This document shows positions 27,530-35,600 of a stretch of DNA of 64,000 bases, one piece after another. Position numbers and translations under genes: made by a program. The DNA lies in the NCBI RefSeq assembly GCF_022606465.1, contig NZ_JALBUF010000002.1, forward strand, positions 62,001-126,000. The letters run 5' to 3'. Position 1 is the first letter of the stretch, and each line of letters opens with the position of its first letter. The stretch is from Sulfoacidibacillus ferrooxidans (GTDB lineage: Bacteria; Bacillota; Bacilli; Alicyclobacillales; SLC66). Under the pieces are notes generated by a model that saw only the letters and a program-made list of their open reading frames with translations, searched no databases and had not been told where the DNA came from.

Positions 27530-27787
27530 ATGGCAGAGAGAACCGTGACCGTGAATTTGCGAACGGGCTTGCAAGCGCGCCCAGCTGCCTTGTTTGTTCA
27601 GGAAGCAAACAAGTTTAGTTGCGAAGTCATGTTAGAAAAAGACGGGAAGTCAGTGAATGCGAAGAGTATTATGGGCGTGATGTCACTTGTGATTCCGCGC
27701 GGTGCAGGGATTACATTAAAAGCTCATGGCAATGATGATGAACAGGCAGTAGAACGCTTAGCTGCCATGGTATCTGCACAAGAGTAG
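27530..27787 (+). CDS. crh: Catabolite repression HPr-like protein Crh
   Basis: HPr paralogue of 85 residues. The position of the PEP-phosphorylated His15 of HPr is Gln (TGLQARPAA, Gln15), so it cannot take part in PTS phosphotransfer. The regulatory Ser46 is kept in NAKSIMGVMSL. Phosphorylated by HprK, Crh-Ser-P is a co-repressor of CcpA. The N-terminal half reads very close to B. subtilis Crh. GGGGG before ATG 27530 serves as ribosome site. It is the last gene of the rapZ-yvcK-whiA-crh block and the likely target of HprK at 2586. Confidence 0.95.
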   Translation: MAERTVTVNLRTGLQARPAALFVQEANKFSCEVMLEKDGKSVNAKSIMGVMSLVIPRGAGITLKAHGNDDEQAVERLAAMVSAQE

Positions 27788-27873
27788 CAGGTTGATAAGG
27801 TGCTAATTATGTTGCCTGTCTCATAGAGTATAGCGATGTCGCCTAATAACTCGTGAGATTGGAGGCAGGACAT

Positions 27874-28365
27874 ATGCGTTTACAATCTTCGAAAATTCAT
27901 ATTCAGAGACGACGTTCCAGACGGCCACAAGCGTATGTTATGCTTTTGGTCGGTGCGATGGTCGTCTTTTTACTTTGGGCAGTTCTTTCGGCTGATCCCT
28001 TTCAAACGACCAATCCTTTTTTGCGCCAAACGACGATTGGCCAATCCGTTCTAGGCGATTGGCGATATGGAGGAGACAGTGCTGCAGGCATTAAATTTTA
28101 TGATGCGTATCAAGCGGTTGTTCTTCCACCTGGGACACCTACATTTGCAGCAGATGGACAGTTTGTAAAGATCGACGGTACCACGCCGTCCACGATTACT
28201 TTTGAACCTGCGTATGAGTCAGAGACAATTGGACCGGCTGTGTTTTTGTGGTTGGCTCTATTTATTGCGGCAGGTATTGTAGCATTTCGCCAAGGACGAA
28301 GTCGGATCGGGAAGCAACAGAAAAAATTTCGCAGACCCAGTACGAAGATTCATTTTCGGAAATAG
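27874..28365 (+). CDS. Small membrane protein of unknown function
   Basis: 163 residues that I do not recognise. The N-terminus is very basic (IQRRRSRR at about 10-17), then one hydrophobic helix at about 22-41, an exposed loop of about 80 residues, a second helix at about 120-139 and a basic C-terminal tail. This predicts two membrane passes with the loop outside. GGAGGCAGG before ATG 27874 fixes the start; a possible upstream GTG at 27853 lacks a ribosome site. It follows crh on the same strand after an 86-bp gap. Confidence 0.65.
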   Translation: MRLQSSKIHIQRRRSRRPQAYVMLLVGAMVVFLLWAVLSADPFQTTNPFLRQTTIGQSVLGDWRYGGDSAAGIKFYDAYQAVVLPPGTPTFAADGQFVKIDGTTPSTITFEPAYESETIGPAVFLWLALFIAAGIVAFRQGRSRIGKQQKKFRRPSTKIHFRK

Positions 28366-28473
28366 ACGCTATGATTCGAATATATCCAACATACTTTCTT
28401 TATCTTCCCCCCATTATGGTGTCATCTTCTACAAAGTTGTACGCTTCCATTACATGAATGGGGGCGAAGGAGA

Positions 28474-28896
28474 TTGCAGACTGCAACAACATGGCGTGGG
28501 TCTGATGAAGTTTTTTTTGAGTTACTTACTAAGCTGATCTTTTGTGCGGGTTTTAGCAAAACGGTAGTGAATCACCGATGGTCAGCTTTTCGTCAAGCAT
28601 TTTGTGCTTTTCAGATTGGTGAAGTCATGACTTTTGATGAAGTGGTTATAGAGTCTTTGCTTAGTCGGGAGTCAGGAATTATTCGCAATGCCCGTAAAGT
28701 ACAGGCGACGGTAGTGAATGCGCGGATTTGTTCGGAGTTGGTTTTGCAATACGGATCACTTCAGCAGTTCGTAGACGCAGTATGTTCTTTAGAAGCTGCA
28801 GCGGGTCAAACTATGTTGCGTAAAACTTTTGCCTTAGTTGGGGAAAGTACAGCGCGATCGATATGGCGTGAATTGCAAGGAGATCTCCTCTTGTAA
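28474..28896 (+). CDS. Tag-like DNA-3-methyladenine glycosylase homologue, N-terminally short
   Basis: The 140 residues resemble the core of the methyladenine glycosylase family: DEVFFELLTKLIFCAGFS, WSAFRQAFCAF, and IIRNARKVQATVVNAR. The end matches the helix that precedes the last part of the fold. Full-length relatives are about 180-200 residues and carry N-terminal and C-terminal zinc ligands, which are missing here. The first possible start is TTG 28474, directly abutting AAGGAGA, which is too close. In-frame codons upstream (28441-28473, reading LHEWG) resemble the conserved H-x-x-E-W-G stretch but have no start codon before the stop at 28369. It may be a decayed gene or use an unusual start. 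Confidence 0.55.
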   Translation: MQTATTWRGSDEVFFELLTKLIFCAGFSKTVVNHRWSAFRQAFCAFQIGEVMTFDEVVIESLLSRESGIIRNARKVQATVVNARICSELVLQYGSLQQFVDAVCSLEAAAGQTMLRKTFALVGESTARSIWRELQGDLLL

Positions 28897-28949
28897 GATG
28901 GCATTCTCCCTTGGTATGATCAGTAGGAAGTGATCACAAAGGGGATTAT

Positions 28950-30047
28950 ATGATGACTAAGTGGGAACGGTTGGCACATGAACTGAGGTTAAAAGAATAT
29001 ACTCACCTGATTGTAGGGCCGGGTGCTAGCTTTGCCTACTTAACAGGAATGACAGCGCATGTGAGCGAACGTCTTACACTTTTTGGGATGAATGCGGACG
29101 GACATGCTGCGCTTCTTTTACCAAAACTCGAAGCAAGTGGTGTACCCCGTTCTCTGCAGATCCATGTGTATACCTATTCAGATGAGTTAGGGCCAGTTGA
29201 AGCGTTGAAGGCATTTGCAAGCGACCTTGGTGTGCATCAAGATAGTCGTGTGGGTATTGAGTCAGGTCACATGAGAATCTTTGAAGAGCATGCGTTGCGG
29301 CAAGTTGGCATTACGCATCTTGTATCTGCAGATGAAGTGCCCATGGCGCTAAGATTAATTAAAGATTCTCACGAAGTAGCTTTATTGCAAAGCGCAGCAC
29401 AGATAGTCGATGCAGCATTGACATCTACACTCCCTTTGTTGAAAGTGGGAATGACGGAACTTGAAGTTGCAGCTGAGTTGGAATATCAAATGCGAAAGTT
29501 AGGATCTGAAGGAACGCCATTTGGGACTATTGTAGGTTCTGGACCGCGTGGCGCCTTGCCACATGGTGGCCCTACAACCAAGCAAATTGAACAAGGTGAA
29601 CTAGTCGTGTTAGATTATGGCGCTCTCATTGCTGGTTATGCTGCAGATACAACGAGAACGATTGCTTTTGGAGAGCCAAGTATCGAAGCGCGTAAAGTAT
29701 ATGATGTGGTACTACTAGCACAGGAAACAGCTGTTGATGGAGTCGTTGCAGGAATAACAGCTGAGGATGTAGATGAGTTGGCGCGCACAGTTATTACTGA
29801 AGCGGGTTATGGGGACTACTTCACTCACCGTACAGGACACGGATTGGGCCTAGATGTACATGAATATCCGAGTATTATGAAAGGCAATCCATTAGTCCTG
29901 ACGCCCGGGATGGTTTTCACGATTGAACCTGGTATTTACCTTCCTGAACGGTTTGGTGTGCGTATTGAAGATGATATCGTGATCACAGAAGACAGCGCGC
30001 AGGTACTCACTCAGTTTACAAAAGATCTGCTTATCGTAGGCGATTAA
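28950..30047 (+). CDS. Xaa-Pro aminopeptidase / M24 family metallopeptidase
   Basis: Cytosolic proline dipeptidase-type enzyme of 365 residues. The N-terminal creatinase-like domain spans about 1-125 and the pita-bread metal domain about 140-365. Metal ligands are visible: Asp in VVLDYGALIAGYAADTTRT (two Asp), His in HRTGHGLGLDVHEYPS, Glu in FTIEPGIYLP and Glu in VRIEDDIVI. Two Met codons (28950, 28953) follow AAGGGG. It probably recycles proline-containing peptides, and a peptide importer is encoded at 8.5-16 kb. PepQ versus PepP cannot be separated by reading. Confidence 0.9.
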   Translation: MMTKWERLAHELRLKEYTHLIVGPGASFAYLTGMTAHVSERLTLFGMNADGHAALLLPKLEASGVPRSLQIHVYTYSDELGPVEALKAFASDLGVHQDSRVGIESGHMRIFEEHALRQVGITHLVSADEVPMALRLIKDSHEVALLQSAAQIVDAALTSTLPLLKVGMTELEVAAELEYQMRKLGSEGTPFGTIVGSGPRGALPHGGPTTKQIEQGELVVLDYGALIAGYAADTTRTIAFGEPSIEARKVYDVVLLAQETAVDGVVAGITAEDVDELARTVITEAGYGDYFTHRTGHGLGLDVHEYPSIMKGNPLVLTPGMVFTIEPGIYLPERFGVRIEDDIVITEDSAQVLTQFTKDLLIVGD

Positions 30048-30077
30048 TATGTGTAGCTGGTAGAGGGAGACTTGTAG

Positions 30078-30602
30078 ATGGATCGGCGTGATGAATTAAT
30101 TCGCATAATGCAAGAAAGTGAAAACCCCATGACAGGAACTGATCTTGCGCAGCGTTTTGGTGTCACTCGACAAGTGATTGTGCAGGATATTGCAGTCTTA
30201 CGGGCGAAAGGTTTTGCGATTGTGGCAACTCCACAGGGCTACTTCCAACCAAAAACCCATCCACATCATCGCTCAGGACGAGTCTTTCGATCGATTACCA
30301 TTAGCCACACACCGGAGCAGACGGAGAAGGAATTATTGACGTTTGTGGATGCTGGCGTGGAGGTACTCGATGTGTCGGTCGATCATCCGATTTACGGAGA
30401 GTTTGTGGCGAGTCTGATGTTTAGTTCTAGACGAGATGTTTTGCACTTTACAAAATCCGTAAAGGAGCATAAGGCGCCATTGTTGCTTAGTCTTTCAGGT
30501 GGGATGCATCGGCATACGCTAGCTGCGAAAGAGGAGCAGATGATCGATGAAGCGATACAAGAACTGAAAAATTGCGGCATGATCATTTTGGACGATCGCT
30601 GA
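30078..30602 (+). CDS. niaR: Niacin-responsive repressor NiaR (3H domain)
   Basis: 174 residues: an N-terminal winged helix (about 1-60, TGTDLAQRFGVTRQVIVQDIAVLR) and a C-terminal 3H domain named for three conserved His, here within VDHPIYGE, LHFTKSVKEH and LSLSGGMHRHTL. Known members bind nicotinic acid plus a metal and repress NAD-synthesis or niacin-uptake genes. No nad or niacin transporter gene is adjacent in this window. GAGGGAGA lies before ATG 30078. Confidence 0.9.
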   Translation: MDRRDELIRIMQESENPMTGTDLAQRFGVTRQVIVQDIAVLRAKGFAIVATPQGYFQPKTHPHHRSGRVFRSITISHTPEQTEKELLTFVDAGVEVLDVSVDHPIYGEFVASLMFSSRRDVLHFTKSVKEHKAPLLLSLSGGMHRHTLAAKEEQMIDEAIQELKNCGMIILDDR

Positions 30603-30655
30603 GTGCCCATAAGCTTGCTCCCTGCATACTATGGGGGCATAGTGAGGTGGGTTGC

Positions 30656-30916
30656 ATGCGGATTCGTATGACTTTTAACATTGGGTACATTCGTTTTTCT
30701 AATATTGAAAGTGCTTCTGCGGTAAACTTTGGGCAAAGCGTTCAAGCGGATTGGGATGCATACTCTAAATCAAATACTGGATTTGGCAAGGTAACAGGGA
30801 GTCACAATACCTTTCCTGGAACGCGTGGGCATGTAGAGGATCCTGATGTAATTGATTCGATTATGGCGGAAAAATATAGTGCATATCGTCCCCGAGTACA
30901 AGGAGAGGGGATGTAA
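30656..30916 (+). CDS. GerPA/GerPF-like small protein, paralogue A
   Basis: 86 residues with the pattern VNFGQS..., SKSNTGFGKVTGSHN and DPDVID. This resembles GerPA/GerPF (NFGDSF, SKS..GSG, DPDVND), proteins of the spore coat/germination locus gerP. It shares its layout with three further small genes at 31678, 32101 and 32380. No signal peptide or cysteine is present. ATG 30656 follows GAGGTGGG; ATG 30668 is an alternative. It ends 2 bp before the Hsp20 gene and should be co-transcribed with it. Membership of the GerP family is an inference from motif similarity. Confidence 0.7.
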   Translation: MRIRMTFNIGYIRFSNIESASAVNFGQSVQADWDAYSKSNTGFGKVTGSHNTFPGTRGHVEDPDVIDSIMAEKYSAYRPRVQGEGM

Positions 30917-30918
30917 GG

Positions 30919-31560
30919 ATGGCGCAGGGATTTGATGGTGGCCAATCGTGGCAGTCGATGACAGAGCAATTTCGCCGTGTATTTGGCGATGAATTTGTTC
31001 AAAATCTGATGAAATCAATCAATATGAACGATATGATGAGTGCCGCACCCTTTTTCTCGCAATCAGGACAGGGTGGAGATCGATCCGGAACCATGCCTGG
31101 AGGCCCAACTGGGTCTCCAGGACAGATGGGCATGCCTGGTATGCCAGGCGGTGGATTTCCATTTGGCGCAATGGGTGGTGGAGCACCTGGGCAGAGTCCT
31201 AGTGGCCCAGCACCTTCTTCTGGATCACCGCGAATTGATATGATACAGACTCGTCACGAATTAATTGTGATTGCAGAATTACCAGGAGTGCAGACAGGGG
31301 ATGTGAAAATATCTGTGTTGCCAGACCGCTTGCGGCTTTCTGGCCAGATTAAGCGACCCTATACACCTGCGGTCGATGATCAACTGATTTTATCAGAATT
31401 AGGACGAGGAGATTTTTCTCGCGATATACCGCTTCCTATTCGCGTGAAAACGGAGCGTATTCGCGCAAATTACAAGCAGGGATACCTTGAAGTTCGCATG
31501 TTCAAAGAAGATACGCAAGAAGCTTGGAAAGGTCACGAGATACCTATTCGTTTTGAGTGA
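30919..31560 (+). CDS. Hsp20/alpha-crystallin domain protein with Gly/Pro/Met-rich linker
   Basis: 213 residues in three parts. Residues 1-50 form an acidic/helical N-terminus. Residues about 52-108 are low complexity, rich in Gly, Pro, Met and Ser, with collagen-like GMPGMPGGGFP. Residues about 110-213 form the alpha-crystallin domain (ELIVIAELPGVQTGDVKISVLPDRLRLSG in part; IRANYKQGYLEVRM near the end). Known Bacillus spore-coat proteins CotM and CotP are Hsp20-like, and the flanking GerP-like genes suggest a spore role. That is inference; a general holdase is the alternative. ATG 30919 sits next to GAGGGGATGTAAGG. Confidence 0.85.
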   Translation: MAQGFDGGQSWQSMTEQFRRVFGDEFVQNLMKSINMNDMMSAAPFFSQSGQGGDRSGTMPGGPTGSPGQMGMPGMPGGGFPFGAMGGGAPGQSPSGPAPSSGSPRIDMIQTRHELIVIAELPGVQTGDVKISVLPDRLRLSGQIKRPYTPAVDDQLILSELGRGDFSRDIPLPIRVKTERIRANYKQGYLEVRMFKEDTQEAWKGHEIPIRFE

Positions 31561-31598
31561 GTTTTGCGTGTATTTCATATTACATTGAATATTGCTAT

Positions 31599-31631
31599 GT
31601 AAAAAAAACTGCCATTTAAAAAACGGCAGTT
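31599..31631 (-). terminator. Terminator for the minus-strand GerP-like gene
   Basis: Stem aactgcc/ggcagtt (31607-31613 with 31625-31631). Read on the minus strand it is followed by eight T. On the plus strand the trailing T run is weak, so it probably serves mainly the minus-strand gene. Confidence 0.7.
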
Positions 31632-31677
31632 GTTTGAATGAATGTCTTCTTCAGTTTTGGATGCTACTCGTATACCT

Positions 31678-31917
31678 CTATTTTGAGTAGCTTAAGTAGT
31701 GGTCGCGTGGTAATCGAATGGTGTCGATTGCATCACCATCATGTACACGTGCATCGATAACGGCTTTGTTGTGATCACCCGTTGTATCCCCGAATCCATC
31801 ATTCTCTTTTTTAGTTGATGACCATTTTGCTTGAAGGTTAGAGCCTACAAATACCCCGGAAGTTTGAGCAATCGATCCTAATTTGATCTGTCCAATATTC
31901 ATCTTTATATCAGCCAT
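31678..31917 (-). CDS. GerPA/GerPF-like small protein, paralogue B
   Basis: 79 residues, convergent with the Hsp20 gene. The family pattern is kept: IGQIKLGSI, SGVFVGSNLQAKW, ENDGFGDTTGDHN and an acidic DGDAIDTI in place of DPDVID. ATG 31917 is chosen for the AAGAGGAAA site just upstream on the minus strand; an ATG at 31950 lies before it without a site. Being on the opposite strand, it has its own promoter somewhere in 31918-32100, a region shared with the divergent paralogue C. Confidence 0.7.
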   Translation of the reverse strand: MADIKMNIGQIKLGSIAQTSGVFVGSNLQAKWSSTKKENDGFGDTTGDHNKAVIDARVHDGDAIDTIRLPRDHYLSYSK

Positions 31918-32100
31918 AGTGTTTCCTCTTTTCTCAAGTTGTTCATCCATGTTTTGTGCCTATGCGGTATACATATGCACATGTTTTGCAAAGTGATTCC
32001 ATTCATGATGTTGTACGTGTCTTATGATATTCCCATCAGCATTCTGTTGCGAACAGATTGCTTCTATGGAGCGTATAGTAACGTGATTGGAGGATGGGCT

Positions 32101-32355
32101 ATGGCTGTGTGGGTGAATTTAGGATCGATTAAAGTTGGTGGGATGACAAATGACAGTGGTATTTTTATCGGGGAAAACATGCAAAATGGATGGGATAGTC
32201 ATTCTAAAGGAAACTCAGGTATTGGTGAAATATCCGGAGATCACAACTGGTTAACTGTATATATGGCGCTTTTGAATGATCCGGATATCATTGATAGTCC
32301 AATTTTTGATAATGATATTAAATCTCCATCGCTTGCGCATATTCAAGGTTTTTAA
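32101..32355 (+). CDS. GerPA/GerPF-like small protein, paralogue C
   Basis: 84 residues with LGSIKVGG, NDSGIFIGENMQNGWDSHSK, SGIGEISGDHN and DPDIIDSPIFDNDIKSP. It is most similar to the next gene (paralogue D), with which it shares AVWVN at the start and DSPIFD.DIKSP near the end, a tandem duplication. GGAGG at 32089-32093 fixes ATG 32101. No signal peptide, cysteine-free, acidic. Function unknown; spore coat or germination association is inferred from GerPF-like motifs. Confidence 0.72.
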   Translation: MAVWVNLGSIKVGGMTNDSGIFIGENMQNGWDSHSKGNSGIGEISGDHNWLTVYMALLNDPDIIDSPIFDNDIKSPSLAHIQGF

Positions 32356-32379
32356 TTTGAAAGAGGGAGGCTACTGGCG

Positions 32380-32634
32380 ATGGCGGTTTGGGTAAACTGT
32401 GGAGTAATCAAAACATCTGCACAAGCAAATGATAGTGGCATCTTTTTTGGGCAAAATATTCAAAATGGATGGGACTCGCATGCTGTAACAAAAACAGCTG
32501 CTTATTTTAATATGGGTGATTTTTCAGTGGCCAATGTTGCATTTACCGTGTATCTTGACCCTGATTTTATTGATTCACCCATTTTTGATCAAGATATTAA
32601 ATCTCCCTTTGGATCAATGGTTCAAGGTATCTGA
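32380..32634 (+). CDS. GerPA/GerPF-like small protein, paralogue D
   Basis: 84 residues, tandem copy of paralogue C: AVWVNCGVIKTS, NDSGIFFGQNIQNGWDSH and DPDFIDSPIFDQDIKSP are shared. The central GxGxxxGDHN stretch has diverged to TAAYFNMGDFSVAN, so this copy has lost part of the family signature while both ends stay conserved. GAGGGAGG precedes ATG 32380. The gap to paralogue C is only 24 bp, so they form one transcript. Confidence 0.7.
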   Translation: MAVWVNCGVIKTSAQANDSGIFFGQNIQNGWDSHAVTKTAAYFNMGDFSVANVAFTVYLDPDFIDSPIFDQDIKSPFGSMVQGI

Positions 32635-32649
32635 GTATTATGATATAGT
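32621..32649 (+). promoter_or_regulatory. Possible promoter of pyc
   Basis: TTCAAG (32621-32626), 17-base spacer ending in TGA, and TATAGT (32644-32649). The -10 is extended (TGn). The -35 lies inside the end of the preceding gene. Confidence 0.45.
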
Positions 32650-32688
32650 ATGAGTGAGTAATAGTTTGTATTTTTAGGGGGACGTGGC

Positions 32689-35600
32689 GTGGCGTTTAGA
32701 AAAGTACTGGTTGCCAATCGCGGCGAGATTGCGATTCGCATTTGCCGCGCTTGTACAGAACTTGGCATTCGGACAGTTGCGATTTATGCAAAAGAAGACA
32801 GTCTATCGCTCCATCGATATAAGGCTGATGAAGCGTATCTTATCGGTGAAGGTAAGGGGCCCATTGAGGCTTATCTGGACATTCAGGAGATCATTGAGAC
32901 TGCGAAGCGTCATGGATGTGATGCTGTACATCCGGGATATGGTTTTTTATCCGAAAACGCGGAATTTGCACAAAGGTGTAAAGATCATGGCATTCAATTC
33001 ATCGGTCCTTCACCTGAACATTTAGATCTATTTGGCAATAAAGTATTTGCTAGGCAGGCTGCTGTGGCTGCAGGAGTGCCTATCGTTCCCGGACTTGATC
33101 ATGCGATCTCTATCGACGAAGCAAAGGCATTTGCAGTCAAAGTGGGATATCCACTCATGCTAAAGGCGATTAGTGGCGGCGGTGGACGTGGCATGCGCGT
33201 GGTGCAAAGTGATGAAGAATTGGCAGACGCTTTTCAGCGTGAGAGTTCAGAGGCGCAAACTTCATTTGGTGCAGCACAAGTATATGTAGAAAAACTGGTG
33301 CGCGATCCAAAACACATTGAGGTACAGATTCTAGGAGATCAGCACGGGAACTTGGTGCACTTATACGAACGGGATTGCTCGATCCAAAGGCGTCATCAAA
33401 AGGTCGTTGAAGTAGCTCCATCGGGATTACCCGATGCATTGCGATTAGAGATATGTGAGACGGCATTGAAGTTGATGAAAGAGGTAGGGTATACCAATGC
33501 CGGTACCGTAGAATTTTTACTCGGTGCGGATGGTGATTATTACTTCATTGAAGTCAATCCACGCATTCAAGTTGAACACACGGTCACGGAACTCATTACT
33601 GGTATTGATCTAGTACAAGCGCAGATTATCGTGGCACAAGGCTATCCACTATCGGATGAGAGAATTGGGATCCATTCAGAAGCGGATATCGCAGTTCTCG
33701 GTTATGCGATTCAATGTCGCCTCACAACGGAGGATCCGAAAAATAACTTTACCCCAGATACAGGGCGAATTGTGGCGTATCGTCCTGCGACCGGGTTTGG
33801 TATACGGCTTGATGGCGGAAATGGATACAGCGGAGCGCGCATTACACCGTACTATGATTCTCTATTAGAAAAAGTTTCCGTCTGGTCACTTACATTTTCC
33901 GGCGCTGTAGCAAAGATGAGCAGAGCTTTAGCTGAATATAGAATTCGTGGAGTTAAGACGAATATTCCTTTTTTAGAAAATGTGATTCACCACGCACAGT
34001 TTCAAAGTGGTGAGTATACAGTCAATATGATTGAAAACCATCCTGAGCTGTTTGTTTTTTCAAAGCGCCAAAATCGTGCCAATAGACTACTGCACTATAT
34101 AGCTGAAGTGACAGTCAATGGTGGAGAAGGTGTTAAACCAGGAGTTAAAAAGCCACATGTAGAGATACCAAAACAAAAGAACTATGGTACGAGTGATCCT
34201 ATACCGGAAGGTACACGCGATATTATGCGCGAGCGTGGAGTAGATGGGTTACTGCAGTGGATGAAGGACGATGGACGTGTCTGGCTAACTGATACAACAT
34301 TGCGTGATGCACATCAGTCGCTATTGGCTACGCGGATGCGCACATACGATTTACTGAATATCTCAGATGTAATTGCACACGAGTTTCCGCAATTATTTTC
34401 GCTTGAAATGTGGGGCGGTGCCACATTTGACACCTCCATGCGCTTTTTGAAAGAAGATCCCTGGGAACGACTTGCACAGATGCGCGAACGGATCCCTAAT
34501 ATTTTATTCCAAATGTTATTGCGCGGAGCGAATGCTGTTGGATATCGCAATTATCCGGATAATGTCGTGACTCGTTTTATTGATGAAGCTGCTGTTACTG
34601 GTATTGATGTGTTTCGGATTTTTGATTCATTGAATTGGTTGCCCAATATGCAATTGTCGATTGAACGTGTTCGTATGAACGGGAAAATTGCGGAGGCGGC
34701 GATTTGTTACACGGGCGATATTTTGGATGCAAGTCGAACCAAGTTCACCTTGTCATACTATGTGGATCTCGCCAAAAAACTAGAAAGTTCTGGAGCGCAA
34801 ATTCTTGCGATTAAAGATATGGCAGGGCTACTTAAACCGTATGCTGCCTATCAACTGGTGAAAGTACTCAAAGAACATGTAGGGCTACCTATTCATCTAC
34901 ATACGCACGATACTGCATCGACAGGTGTTGCTACCATTATCAAGGCAGTTGAGGCTGGTCTTGATATTGCAGATGTGGCCATAGGATCTATGTCAGGGTT
35001 GACCTCTCAGCCCAATTCAACGGCAGTAACGGCAGCACTTGCTAATTCACCTCGCGACACGCAAGTGGATCTCTCCAAACTTGCGGATGTAAGTAATTAC
35101 TTTGCTTCCGTGCGTGAGTACTATGCACCATTTGAAAGTGATGCTAGAGCTGGAGTGCTCGATGTATATGAGCATGAAATGCCCGGTGGACAATATACAA
35201 ACCTGCAAAAACAGGCGGAGTCGTTGGGGCTTGGCGATCGCTTTGATGAGGTGAAACGAACGTATCGAGAGGTAAATGATATGCTCGGTGATATTGTTAA
35301 GGTAACTCCATCGTCTAAGATGGTTGGTGACTTTGCTTTATTTATGGTACAAAATCACTTAACATCAGAAGAATTGCGCAAACGTGCGTATGATTTTGAT
35401 TATCCAGCATCCGTAGTTGACTATTTTATGGGCTATATGGGACAACCTCCTGGAGGCTTTCCCGAGTGGTTACAAAAGGCTGTGTTAAAAGACCGCACAC
35501 CGTTCACTGTGCGTCCTGGTACACTACTTGAAGCAGTGGATTTTGACGCTTTGACAAACGAACTCAATAGTAAAATTAAGCGCATCATTACCACTCGCGA

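Noticed and set aside
31130-31230. Repeated Gly/Pro codons in the Hsp20 linker as a CRISPR-like or tandem DNA repeat
   Set aside because: The periodicity is at the amino-acid level and irregular in DNA; no spacer-repeat structure.
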